Positions 1 through 10,406 of a stretch of DNA of 58,663 nt are shown here, one piece after another. The first letter of the stretch is position 1. Every line of letters begins with the position of its first letter. The notes beneath the pieces are model-generated. The model saw only the letters and a program-made list of their open reading frames with translations, searched no databases and was not told the DNA's origin. Both the position numbers and the translations under genes were made by a program. The stretch is from an uncultured Oscillospiraceae bacterium (GTDB lineage: Bacteria > Bacillota > Clostridia > Oscillospirales > Oscillospiraceae): assembly GCA_947626495.1 (NCBI GenBank), contig CANQSJ010000015.1:1-58663 (forward strand), written 5' to 3'.

Positions 1-755
1 ATGTCCACGTCGGACCACTTGGCCAGCTGGTGCTGCACCACGGTCTTGCCGCTGCCGAAGGGGCCGGGCACGGCGGCCGTGCCGCCCTTGGCGATGGGGA
101 ACAGGGTATCGATGACCCGCTGGCCGCTGTTCATGGGCCGGCTGGGCATGTATTTGTGCTTATAGGGCCGGGCCACACGCACGGGCCATTTCTGCACCAT
201 GGTCACGTCGTGGCCGACGCCCTTTTCATCCTTCACCACGGCCACGGCCTCATCCACGGTGTACTTGCCGCCGGAGATGGACTGGACCACGCCGGACAGC
301 CCGGGGGGCACCATGATCTTGTGGAGGATGGCGGTGGTCTCCTGGACCGTGCCCAGCACGTCGCCGGACTTCACCACGTCGCCCGCCTTGGCGACGGCGG
401 TGAACTCCCACTGCTTTTTCCGGCTCAGGCTGGGAACCTCCACGCCGCGGGCGATGGTGTCGCCCGTCAGATCCCGGATCTCGGTGAGAGGCCGCTGGAT
501 GCCGTCGTATATGCTGGTCAGAAGTCCCGGTCCCAGCTCCACGCTCAGAGGCGTGCCGGTGGTCTCCACGGCCGCGCCGGGGCCCAGACCGGAGGTCTCC
601 TCATAGACCTGGATGGAGGCGCTGTCGCCCTTCATCTGGAGGATCTCGCCGATGAGCCGCTGGCTGCCCACGCGCACCACGTCGGACACGTTGGCGTCCG
701 CCAGGCCGGTGGCCACCACCAGCGGGCCGGAAACTTTTGTGATCGTTCCGCTCAT
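1..755 (-). CDS. ntpA: V-type ATP synthase catalytic subunit A, 3' end cut by window
   Basis: Catalytic A subunit of the V1 head, which hydrolyses or makes ATP at the A/B interface. The N-terminal 251 residues are visible: the beta-barrel starting MSGTITKVSGPLVVATGL, the A-subunit-specific insert region, and the P-loop GPFGSGKT near the cut edge. The ATG at 755 is followed by a normal A-subunit N-terminus. It is the last visible gene of a minus-strand operon, 48 bases after subunit F, as in Enterococcus hirae ntp order. Subunits B and D would be expected just outside the window. The reading frame has no stop in the window, so it is truncated only by the edge. Confidence 0.95.
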   Translation of the reverse strand, partial: MSGTITKVSGPLVVATGLADANVSDVVRVGSQRLIGEILQMKGDSASIQVYEETSGLGPGAAVETTGTPLSVELGPGLLTSIYDGIQRPLTEIRDLTGDTIARGVEVPSLSRKKQWEFTAVAKAGDVVKSGDVLGTVQETTAILHKIMVPPGLSGVVQSISGGKYTVDEAVAVVKDEKGVGHDVTMVQKWPVRVARPYKHKYMPSRPMNSGQRVIDTLFPIAKGGTAAVPGPFGSGKTVVQHQLAKWSDVD

Positions 756-803
756 GCTTCAACCTTCTTTCGGTAAAGATAGCCCTTTTTCAAAGGGGAC
801 AGT

Positions 804-1124
804 TTACAGGATGTTGGCGCCCACGGCCCGCTCCACGGCGGCCTGGAGGGCCGACTGGCCCAGGCCCAGAGAGCCGTCCTTGCCGGGGATGAGGATGACC
901 GCCGGGCTGGGGCTGTCCTTGAAGCGGTCGATGTCCGCCTTCAAAGGCTCCGCCAGACGCTCCTCCAGATAGATGATGGCGTATTCGTCCGGCCGGTCGG
1001 GCTTCGTCAGCTCCCGGAAGAGCCTGTGGGCCTCCGACGCCTCCCAGACGGGGAAGGTGTCCAGCCCCAGGGCCTTGAAGCCGATGACCGTGTCCGGCCC
1101 GCCGATGACCGCGATCTTATACAT
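804..1124 (-). CDS. ntpG: V-type ATP synthase subunit F
   Basis: Small central-stalk subunit of the V1 part (NtpG in Enterococcus naming). The 106 residues begin MYKIAVIGGPDTVIGFKALG, the typical Rossmann-like start of F subunits, and contain EYAIIYLEE followed by a proline-rich turn and VILIPG, both family hallmarks. The start overlaps the end of subunit C by 8 bases, so translation is probably coupled; only a weak ribosome site is visible. It lies between C and A as in other bacterial V-ATPase operons. Confidence 0.93.
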   Translation of the reverse strand: MYKIAVIGGPDTVIGFKALGLDTFPVWEASEAHRLFRELTKPDRPDEYAIIYLEERLAEPLKADIDRFKDSPSPAVILIPGKDGSLGLGQSALQAAVERAVGANIL

Positions 1125-2109
1125 AGCTCACACGCAACCTTTCCCGCAGCGCCTCCGGGCCGAGGCCGCCGCGCTTGCCCAGCAGGACCATCCGCGCCGC
1201 GGTGATCTCCGCCTCCAGGGCCGCCACATAGGCCACCGCCACCTCCGGTCCGAAGGACACCTGCTTGGCGCCGGTGAGGTATTCCGTCAGGGCGTTGTCG
1301 CACTCCCGCTCGAAGGCGGCCAGGGGCGCGCCCTCCGCGGCCTTCTGTCCCAGCTCGGCGCATTTCGCCAGCGCCCGGTCCCGGAACACCTCCGTCACCG
1401 CCTCGCCGTACACCCGGCACACCCGCTCCGGCGACACGTTGCCGCCGGGGATGACCGCCGTACGCAGCAGCCCCTCGTCCATGTGCCCGCGCACGCAGCG
1501 CACGGCGCTGCGCAGATTGGCGATATCGATGGTCAGGCGGGCATATCCGCTGAGGAAATCCGTGGACAGGGTCCCCGCCACCGCCAGCAGCTCGTCAAAA
1601 TAGGCCTTGTCCAGGCCCATGTCCGCCAGCTGGGGGTTGGACGTACGGGCCAGGGTGGTCCGGGCCTCCCGGATGGCCGCCGCCAGCGTCGGGGGCACCT
1701 CCTGCCAGCTGTCCCCCGAGAAGGCCGCCGCCAGCGTCTGGGGCGGGACCCGCCCGCAGGCGGACAGCAGCCGGCCGCTGTCGTCGGGGCCGCTCTCGCC
1801 CTTGACCAGCACCTTGGCGTTGTGGTAATCGTATTTCAGCCGGAAGGCGGTGACGATCTGCTTTTCCGGGCAGAGCTTTTCCATCTCCCCCAGGAAATCC
1901 GCCCGGCGCTGGGAAAAGACCTCCTCCAGCCGGGCGTCGGAGGCCCCCGTCAGATCGGGGAACCCGCACTCGGTCAGCACCTTGACCGCCTCGTCAAAGT
2001 CCGCCGCCTCCACCATCTGCTCCAGCCGCCTGGTCCCCAGCAGGGCGTTCTCCCTGGCCCGGATGTAGGTGGACAGGAACAGATATTCTGTACTCTTCAC
2101 TGTTGACAA
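1117..2109 (-). CDS. ntpC: V-type ATP synthase subunit C
   Basis: Central-stalk adaptor (C/d subunit) that sits on the membrane rotor ring and links it to the V1 shaft. The 330-residue, almost all-helical protein starts MSTVKSTEYLFLSTYIRARENALL, the usual start with a helix carrying R-x-R-E-N. The start used is TTG at 2109, 9 bases after AGGAGG; an in-frame GTG lies 9 bases later and is less well spaced. Length fits the family (about 330-350). It sits between subunits E and F and overlaps F by 8 bases. Confidence 0.9.
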   Translation of the reverse strand: MSTVKSTEYLFLSTYIRARENALLGTRRLEQMVEAADFDEAVKVLTECGFPDLTGASDARLEEVFSQRRADFLGEMEKLCPEKQIVTAFRLKYDYHNAKVLVKGESGPDDSGRLLSACGRVPPQTLAAAFSGDSWQEVPPTLAAAIREARTTLARTSNPQLADMGLDKAYFDELLAVAGTLSTDFLSGYARLTIDIANLRSAVRCVRGHMDEGLLRTAVIPGGNVSPERVCRVYGEAVTEVFRDRALAKCAELGQKAAEGAPLAAFERECDNALTEYLTGAKQVSFGPEVAVAYVAALEAEITAARMVLLGKRGGLGPEALRERLRVSYV

Positions 2110-2193
2110 GTCAGCGTTCCTCCTTGTCTTGTTTGCCGCGCCCGCGGCTGCTTCTCTCCCCGCGCCCGTCTATAGGGGCGCAGGCGCCGCGCC

Positions 2194-2793
2194 TCAGCCG
2201 AACAGCGCCGCGGCCACGTCGGAGGCCATATCCTCCCGGGCCTGGTCCATCAGGGCCTCCACGGTGCAGTTGACGGACACGCTGCCCTGCCGGCAGACCA
2301 GTCCCTGGCCAAAGGCGCCCTCCGTATCGGAGAGGGCGAGCTTTCCGGTCCGGCCCGCCGCCCGCAGAGCGGCGTTGGCCCGGTCCACTACCTTCCGGCC
2401 GTATGTCTTCCGGTCGGCGGCGTTCAGGACGATCTCCTCCGTGCCGGTGACGGCGGCTCTCGCGGCCAGCGCGGCCAGGAAGGCGACATACTCCTCCCCC
2501 GTCAGGCCGTTCAGCTTCGCCTCCGCCCTGTCGAACGCCTCCGCCACGATGGACTGCTTGAAGCTGAGCACGCTCTTGCGGGCCTCCATATCGGCGGTCT
2601 TGGCCAGACGCTGGACCCGGTCCTCCGTCGCGGCCACGCCCTGGCGGAACCGCTCCCAATAGCTATCCTGGGCCTTTTTCTCGCCCTCGGCCTTGATGGT
2701 CTGGCAAGCGTCGTGGGTCTGCTGGGCGATGCGGGCGGCGTCCGCCACGGCGTCGTTCTCGATGCGCGCTGTGATCTTGTCGATGCCGTTCAT
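2194..2793 (-). CDS. ntpE: V-type ATP synthase subunit E
   Basis: Peripheral-stalk subunit E, which pairs with the G/H coiled coil to hold the V1 head still. The 199 residues show a long N-terminal helix (MNGIDKITARIENDAVADAA), rich in charged residues and alanine, and a globular C-terminal part, as in the family. ATG at 2793 follows GGAGAGGGA. The gap to the upstream K subunit is 19 bases; 84 bases separate it from subunit C downstream. Confidence 0.9.
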   Translation of the reverse strand: MNGIDKITARIENDAVADAARIAQQTHDACQTIKAEGEKKAQDSYWERFRQGVAATEDRVQRLAKTADMEARKSVLSFKQSIVAEAFDRAEAKLNGLTGEEYVAFLAALAARAAVTGTEEIVLNAADRKTYGRKVVDRANAALRAAGRTGKLALSDTEGAFGQGLVCRQGSVSVNCTVEALMDQAREDMASDVAAALFG

Positions 2794-2812
2794 GTTCGCT
2801 CCCTCTCCGGCG

Positions 2813-5242
<2,430 letters not shown>

Positions 5243-5243
<1 letters not shown>

Positions 5244-5557
5244 CAGCCGTTCACGATCCTTTCCACGATCTTGTCCACGACCTCGTCCATCTTCCGGTCG
5301 GCACGGGCCTTCATGGCCGCCTGCCGGTTGCGGGTGTTGGACGCGAGCACGCCGGCGTCCTCCTTGGCCTTCTCATCGGCCTTGCGGATCAGGTCCTTGA
5401 TCTCCGCCTCCGCCTTGCTCACCGCGGCCTCCGCCGCGGCCTGGGCGGCCTGCTCCGCCTCCTCGACGGCCTTCTTCGCCTCCGTCTGGGCGGCGGCGCG
5501 GATCTGCCGGGCCTTCTCCTCCGCCAGGGCGATGGTATCCAGCGCCTCCAATGACAT
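5243..5557 (-). CDS. ntpF: V-type ATPase subunit G/H-like peripheral stalk protein
   Basis: First gene of the V-ATPase operon. The 104-residue protein starting MSLEALDTIALAEEKARQIR is one long charged, Ala-rich helix with no membrane segment, as expected for the coiled-coil partner of subunit E in the peripheral stalk. The ATG at 5557 is chosen because GGAGGTGTTCGAT precedes it; an upstream in-frame start 18 codons earlier has no such site. Its sequence is low-complexity, so the identification rests on position and shape as much as on similarity. Confidence 0.8.
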
Positions 5558-5641
5558 ATCGAACACCTCCAAACCTCTTTGGCTCACAAACGGGTAATCA
5601 AAACAAAACACAAATACAAGATATAGTGTTCACATTTTATT

Positions 5642-5670
5642 ATAATACACTGTTTTCCGCCCGGGCGCAA
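5642..5670 (-). promoter_or_regulatory. Candidate promoter of the V-ATPase operon
   Basis: Read on the minus strand: TTGCGC (5670-5665), 17 bases, TATTAT (5647-5642), with an overlapping TATAAT three bases further on. It lies in the AT-rich 160-base gap upstream of the ntpF-like gene, about 85 bases before its start. The -35 box is only a partial match. Confidence 0.45.
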
Positions 5671-5717
5671 TAGGCATTTCCATATTTTTAACCAAGCCGC
5701 CCGGCCGGGTCAGGGGC

Positions 5718-6827
5718 TCACACCCCCTGGAGCTTCTCCGCGGCCTCCTCCTTCACCTCCCGGGCGGCGCTCTTTGCCAGCAGCTTCAGCGTCTCCAGGG
5801 CGGCGGTGCGGGTGCTGTCCTCCATGCCCGCCACGGTGTGCACGAAGCTCACCGCCGTGTCGAACCAATTCTCCTTCATCTCGTGCACGGTGGCCATCTG
5901 GGTGCCGGTCATGAAGCGGTAGACCGTGTCGGTGAACTGCTCGAACTGCTCCGGAGTGGTGCCGGCGATCCAGTCCTTGATGGCGCTGTCCACGAACCGG
6001 CTGCCGCCGGTGACGGTCTCCAGACTGTCGAACCGGGGCCCCACCATCTGCCAGGAGTACAGGTCATGCTGGCTCAGGCCTTTTTCCGTGCTGTGGACCA
6101 CGGTGTGTCCCTCCGGGTGGTTGAGAAGCATGCCCACCACCGAGGACTGGGGCACGAAGGTGGCGATGCGGGCGGCGATCCGCCGGTACTCCTCCCGCTC
6201 CAGGATCTCGTCGAAAAATCCCGGGCCGTCGAAGTTGTAGACGGTGTCGATCCGCTCCTGGACCGCCGGCGCGCAGAAGGCCCCGGCGTACATGGCCAGG
6301 TTCCCGCCCTTGGAGTGGCCCCCCAGCAGCAGCCGGCCGCCGAAGCATGCCCCGGCCTCGTCGGCATACTCCGCCGCCATCTCCTGGCCGGGGATGGGGC
6401 ACAGGTAGGACATGTTCAGATCCTCCTTCCAGCCCACCACCGTGTTGTCCGTGCCCCGGTAGGCCAGGAAGGCCCGGCCGTCGCCCAGCAGCACGGTCAC
6501 GGCGGAGAACTGGGTCTGGACCCGCTCGTCCAGACGGCTGACATGCCGGCACACCTGCATGTCCCCGAACCGGGCGGAGGCCGCCATCTTTTCCAGCAGC
6601 TCCCGGTCCCGCAGCTTCCAGCGCTCCCCCTCCTCCAGGGCCCCGTCGTCCAGCGCGGACCGGGCGATGTCCCGGACGGACACCGGCTGCCCGGGCAGAG
6701 TCTGGGAGAAATACTCAAAGGGTATGTAGGCGAAGCGGGACAGGATCATCCCGTCCAGCTCGCTGAAGGGGCTCGCCGCCAGCGTCAGATCCCCCCGCCA
6801 AAGCAAATAATCGAAAATGTCCGCCAT
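5718..6827 (-). CDS. DUF2974 (Mbeg1-like) lipase-fold protein
   Basis: Alpha/beta-hydrolase-fold protein of the DUF2974/Mbeg1-like group, 369 residues, function unknown. The start MADIFDYLLWRGDLTL followed by FSELDGMILSRFAYIPFE is typical of the family. A lipase nucleophile elbow GGHSKGGNLAMY and a preceding FLAYRGTDNTVVGWKEDLNM (as in class 3 lipases) are visible, so a serine hydrolase acting on a lipid or ester is plausible. No signal peptide. It follows the DUF1643 gene by 33 bases with its own GGAGAG site, so the two are probably co-transcribed. Confidence 0.82.
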   Translation of the reverse strand: MADIFDYLLWRGDLTLAASPFSELDGMILSRFAYIPFEYFSQTLPGQPVSVRDIARSALDDGALEEGERWKLRDRELLEKMAASARFGDMQVCRHVSRLDERVQTQFSAVTVLLGDGRAFLAYRGTDNTVVGWKEDLNMSYLCPIPGQEMAAEYADEAGACFGGRLLLGGHSKGGNLAMYAGAFCAPAVQERIDTVYNFDGPGFFDEILEREEYRRIAARIATFVPQSSVVGMLLNHPEGHTVVHSTEKGLSQHDLYSWQMVGPRFDSLETVTGGSRFVDSAIKDWIAGTTPEQFEQFTDTVYRFMTGTQMATVHEMKENWFDTAVSFVHTVAGMEDSTRTAALETLKLLAKSAAREVKEEAAEKLQGV

Positions 6828-6860
6828 GATGGTTCTCTCCTTTCCTTTCCGGCCGTCGTC

Positions 6861-7475
6861 TCAAAGACATTCCGCACAGTACGCCGCCGCGTCGAACCGG
6901 TCCAGCGCGCTGTCCTTTTTCAGATACAGGGGATGGTGGGGGTGGCCCCGCTTCGACCGGGCCCCGGCGGTATACCACACCGCGCCGTATTGCTGCCCGA
7001 TGCCGATCATGTCCGCGAGACAGGTCTTCAGATAGGCCCGGCTCTCGATGATGTTCCCCCAGGCGGCCCACACCGCCGGCCGCTCGCCCCCGTGGGCCAG
7101 CACCCAGTCGAAGGCCGCCATGTTCTCCCGGTGCAGGGCCGGGTTCAGCTCCCGCTCCATGTCCGCTGGCCGGGTAGCCCGCTGGGCGTAGACGTTGAAC
7201 ATGATGAAGCTGTCGAACCCGTTGGCCAGGGCGATGCGCTCCACGCTCTTGAGGGTGGGGTCCAGATTCCCCGGCTCCGCCGTGGAGGGATTGATGCCGA
7301 TGCAGACCAGGGGCCTGTCCCCCCGGGTGCCCAGTATGTAACGGTAATCAGTATAGAAATCCGGCACGTACAGCCACCTGGACCGATCGTATCCGCCGCC
7401 GCGGCCGGACAGCGCCAGCGCCTCGTCAAAGCCCAGCACCTCCAGCTCCCGCGTGGGCGCGGACGGGATATGCAC
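6861..7475 (-). CDS. DUF1643 domain protein
   Basis: Belongs to the DUF1643 family of unknown function. The diagnostic stretches CIGINPSTAEPGNLDPTLKSV and FIMFNVYAQRATRP are present. I choose GTG at 7475 because GGAGGTGATCGCC precedes it; an earlier GTG at 7484 would overlap that site. About 204 residues, no membrane segment. The U32 peptidase gene is divergent 93 bases away, and TATAAT on the minus strand at 7504-7499 could serve as its -10, though I see no good -35. Confidence 0.8.
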   Translation of the reverse strand: MHIPSAPTRELEVLGFDEALALSGRGGGYDRSRWLYVPDFYTDYRYILGTRGDRPLVCIGINPSTAEPGNLDPTLKSVERIALANGFDSFIMFNVYAQRATRPADMERELNPALHRENMAAFDWVLAHGGERPAVWAAWGNIIESRAYLKTCLADMIGIGQQYGAVWYTAGARSKRGHPHHPLYLKKDSALDRFDAAAYCAECL

Positions 7476-7505
7476 GGCGATCACCTCCTCCAGGGGCCAT
7501 TATAA

Positions 7506-7534
7506 TTGACACCGGCCGAAAATGGAAGTAAAAT
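7506..7534 (+). promoter_or_regulatory. Sigma-70-type promoter of the U32 peptidase gene
   Basis: TTGACA (7506-7511), 17 bases, TAAAAT (7529-7534). The ATG at 7569 follows about 27 bases after the predicted transcript start, with AAGGAGG between. The -35 box partly overlaps the possible minus-strand -10 box of the divergent DUF1643 gene. Confidence 0.8.
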
Positions 7535-7568
7535 CATCAAAACAATGCCGATGAAGGAGGCGTCCTCC

Positions 7569-9599
7569 ATGCCGATACCCGAGATTCTGGCGCCCGCCGG
7601 CGGCGCGGAGCAGCTGCTGGCCGCGGTCCGCTGCGGCGCGGACGCCGTCTATCTGGGCGCCACCGGCTTCAACGCCCGGCAGGGCGCCGCCAACTTCGGC
7701 CCGGAGGCCCTCGCCGGGGCCGTCCGCTACTGCCGCACCCACGGGGTGAAGGTCTATGTGACTGTGAACACCCTGGTGACGGAGGAGGAGCTCCCCGCCC
7801 TGGAGGAGATGGCGGACCAGATCGCCGCCGCCGGGGCCGACGCCGTCATATTGCAGGACATGGCCGCCCTGCGGCTGTTCGCGGCAAAATACCCCTCCCT
7901 GCACCGGGTGGCCTCCACCCAGACCGCCGTCCACAACGCCGACGGCGCCCGGTTTTTGCAGGACGCGGGCTTCGACAGCTTCGTGCTGGCCCGGGAACTG
8001 ACCCTCCGGGAGATGGAGACGATATGCGCCGCCGTGTCCATCCCGGCGGAGGCCTTCGTCCACGGGGCCCACTGCATGAGCCTTTCCGGGGCCTGCACCC
8101 TCTCCGCCATGCTGGGCGGCCGCAGCGGCAACCGGGGCCTGTGCGCCCAGCCCTGCCGGCTGGACTGGCGCTGCGGCGGCGCGGACCACGCGCTGAGCCT
8201 GAAGGACATGAGCCTCATCGGCCACATCCGCGCTCTGGCCGGCGCGGGTGTGACCATGCTGAAGATCGAGGGCCGGATGAAGCGGCCGGAGTACGTGGCC
8301 GCGGCGGTGACCGCCTGCCGGAATGCCCGGGAGGGCAAGCCCTACGACCGGGCCACCCTGGCCGCCGCCTTCTCCCGCAGCGGCTTCACCGACGGCTATC
8401 TCACGGGCAGGCGGGACAAGTCCATGTTCGGCTATCGCACCAAAGAGGACGTGACCGCCGCGGCGGACGCCCTGCCGGGGCTGGCCCGGCTTTATGGGAA
8501 GGAGACGCCCCTGATCCCCGTGGACATGGCCTTTTCCATGGACGCGGACGGCGCCCGCCTCACCGTCTCCGACGGCAGGAACACCGTCACGGCGGAGGGC
8601 CCCGTGCCGGAACCGGCCGTCAACCGGCCCCTGGGGCCGGACCGGGCCCGGGAAAACCTGTCCAAGACCGGCGGGACGCAGTATTATGTTAACTCTTTTC
8701 AGGCCGATATCGCCCCCGGCCTCACCCTCCCCGCCGCGGCCCTGAACGGCATGCGCCGCACGGCGCTGGCGGAGCTGGAGGCCATCCGGGGCGCCGCCCC
8801 GGAGATGGACCCCAGGCCTTATGCCCCGCTGAGCCCCCGGCGGCACTCCCACCCGTCCCCCTCCCCCCTGTGGGCCCGGTTTTATACGCCGGAGCAGATC
8901 GTCCGGCCCGAGGCGCTGGACCGGATCATCCTGCCCATAGAACAGGTGACGCCCGCCCTCATCGACCGGTATGGGGACAAGCTCACGGCGGAGCTGCCGG
9001 CGGCGTGCTTTCCGGAGGCCGCGCCGGCCCTGGAGGCCCGGCTGGAGGCGCTCACCGCCGCCGGCCTGGGGGAGATATGGACGGACAACATCTACGGCAT
9101 CGCCCTGGGCAAGCGGCACGGCCTCACGGTCCGGGGCGGCTTCGGCCTGAATGTCACCAACGCCCAGAGCATAGATTTTTATGTCAACCAAGGACTGGCC
9201 AGTCTGACCCTCTCCTTCGAGCTGCCCATGGCGGCCATCCGGGCCCTGGACGGGCCGGTATCCTGGGGAATAGCGGCCTACGGGCATCTGCCGTTGATGC
9301 GGCTGCGCAACTGCCCGGTCCGGGCCCATCTGGGCTGCGACAAATGCGGCGGGCAGGGCGCGCTCACCGACCGGAAGGGCATCTCCTTCCCGGTGGAGTG
9401 CGGCGAAAAGCGGTATGCCAGCCTTCTCAACAGCGTGCCGCTGCACATCGCGGACCGGGACGACCCCGGTGACTGGCGGCTTTTGTGGTTCACCCGGGAG
9501 AGCCGGGGGCAGTGCGGCGCGGTCGTCGAGGATTTCCGGCTGGGCCGGCCGGCGGACGGCCCCCGCACCGGCGGGCTGTACTATCGTAAACTTTTATGA
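7569..9599 (+). CDS. U32 family peptidase (RlhA/YhbU-like, with C-terminal DUF3656)
   Basis: 676-residue U32 family protein. The N-terminal barrel starts PEILAPAGGAEQLLAAVRCGADAVYLG and carries the U32 signature region around residues 163-200: EAFVHGAHCMSLSGAC and GRSGNRGLCAQPCR. The C-terminal half contains a further Cys pair, LGCDKCGGQG (about 588-597), as in the two-part U32 proteins with DUF3656. Members of this group act in tRNA/rRNA hydroxylation (RlhA, TrhP) or are called collagenases; RNA modification is more likely than proteolysis (inference). ATG at 7569 is selected by AAGGAGG. Two copies of the AT-rich GTTNACATAA motif lie inside the gene (8681-8693 and 9176-9188). Confidence 0.85.
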   Translation: MPIPEILAPAGGAEQLLAAVRCGADAVYLGATGFNARQGAANFGPEALAGAVRYCRTHGVKVYVTVNTLVTEEELPALEEMADQIAAAGADAVILQDMAALRLFAAKYPSLHRVASTQTAVHNADGARFLQDAGFDSFVLARELTLREMETICAAVSIPAEAFVHGAHCMSLSGACTLSAMLGGRSGNRGLCAQPCRLDWRCGGADHALSLKDMSLIGHIRALAGAGVTMLKIEGRMKRPEYVAAAVTACRNAREGKPYDRATLAAAFSRSGFTDGYLTGRRDKSMFGYRTKEDVTAAADALPGLARLYGKETPLIPVDMAFSMDADGARLTVSDGRNTVTAEGPVPEPAVNRPLGPDRARENLSKTGGTQYYVNSFQADIAPGLTLPAAALNGMRRTALAELEAIRGAAPEMDPRPYAPLSPRRHSHPSPSPLWARFYTPEQIVRPEALDRIILPIEQVTPALIDRYGDKLTAELPAACFPEAAPALEARLEALTAAGLGEIWTDNIYGIALGKRHGLTVRGGFGLNVTNAQSIDFYVNQGLASLTLSFELPMAAIRALDGPVSWGIAAYGHLPLMRLRNCPVRAHLGCDKCGGQGALTDRKGISFPVECGEKRYASLLNSVPLHIADRDDPGDWRLLWFTRESRGQCGAVVEDFRLGRPADGPRTGGLYYRKLL

Positions 9600-9603
9600 C
9601 GCC

Positions 9604-9628
9604 GGTACTTTTGCTGCGCAAAAGTACC
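9604..9628. repeat. REP-like perfect hairpin after U32 gene
   Basis: An 11-base stem, GGTACTTTTGC and its complement, around a 3-base loop, followed to about 9700 by a GC-rich stretch with more short inverted repeats (CGCGC..GCGCG). It has no T-run, so it is a poor terminator. The form suggests an intergenic palindromic repeat; the 160-base gap before mntP otherwise holds nothing I recognise. Confidence 0.5.
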
Positions 9629-9760
9629 CGCGCTGCTCGCCGCGCTTCGCGCGGGGCGTCCGATCCCATTCGAGGCGGGGCTCCCGCCCCCCTCAAGCTC
9701 CCCCTTGCATAACGGGCAAGTGCGGGCTTATATATTTTACCGTGCAAAGGAGGTGTGTCC

Positions 9761-10321
9761 GTGAGTCTTTGGGAGCTGTTCATCCTGGCGCTGGGCCTCT
9801 CCATGGACGCCTTCGCGGTGAGCATCTGCAAGGGCCTGGGTCTGGGAAAGATCCGGCCGAAGCACATGGCCCTGGCCGGGGCGTGGTTTGGCGGGTTCCA
9901 GGCGCTGATGCCCCTCATCGGCTATTTCCTGGGGCGGTTTTTCGCGGAGATGATCACCGCCTACGACCACTGGATCGCCTTCGGACTGCTGGCCTTCATC
10001 GGCGGAAAAATGGTCTGGGAGGCGCTGGACCCCAAGGAGGAGAGCGTGGACGGGGCCATGGACGGAAAGACCATGTTCCTTCTGGCGGTGGCCACCAGCA
10101 TCGACGCGCTGGCGGTGGGGGTCACCTTCGCGTTTTTGGAGGTGAACATCCTGCCGGCGGTGCTGTTCATCGGCGCCACCACCTTCCTCTGCTCGGCGGC
10201 GGGGGTGAAGATCGGCAGCGTGTTCGGCGAGCGGTATAAGCAAAAGGCGGAGATCTGCGGCGGGATCGTACTGGTGCTGATCGGTCTAAAAATCCTGCTG
10301 GAGGGCCTGGGCATTTTGTGA
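9761..10321 (+). CDS. mntP: Manganese efflux pump MntP
   Basis: Six-helix membrane exporter of Mn2+ (MntP, formerly DUF204). Two internally similar halves are visible, each with an intramembrane Asp motif: LSMDAFAVSI near residue 16 and TSIDALAVGV near residue 114. Length is 186 residues, normal for the family. The GTG at 9761 is chosen over the GTG at 9755 since AAAGGAGGT ends at 9754. I looked for a yybP-ykoY manganese riboswitch upstream and did not find one. Confidence 0.93.
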   Translation: MSLWELFILALGLSMDAFAVSICKGLGLGKIRPKHMALAGAWFGGFQALMPLIGYFLGRFFAEMITAYDHWIAFGLLAFIGGKMVWEALDPKEESVDGAMDGKTMFLLAVATSIDALAVGVTFAFLEVNILPAVLFIGATTFLCSAAGVKIGSVFGERYKQKAEICGGIVLVLIGLKILLEGLGIL

Positions 10322-10342
10322 GGTTTGCCGGACAGCCGCCCG

Positions 10343-10371
10343 TTGTAAAAAACCGCGAAAATGTGTATAAT
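10343..10371 (+). promoter_or_regulatory. Promoter of glnS
   Basis: TTGTAA (10343-10348), 17 bases, TATAAT (10366-10371), with a TGTG just before the -10 box. It sits in the 85-base gap between mntP and glnS. Confidence 0.75.
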
Positions 10372-10406
10372 CATCCTATATTTTACCAAGGAAGCGAGGC
10401 GTGACC

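Noticed and set aside
7500-9446. Long minus-strand open frame opposite the U32 peptidase
   Set aside because: The U32 signature, promoter and ribosome site are on the plus strand.
9600-9760. yybP-ykoY manganese riboswitch ahead of mntP
   Set aside because: No conserved core is visible in the short gap, which is filled by palindromic repeats.
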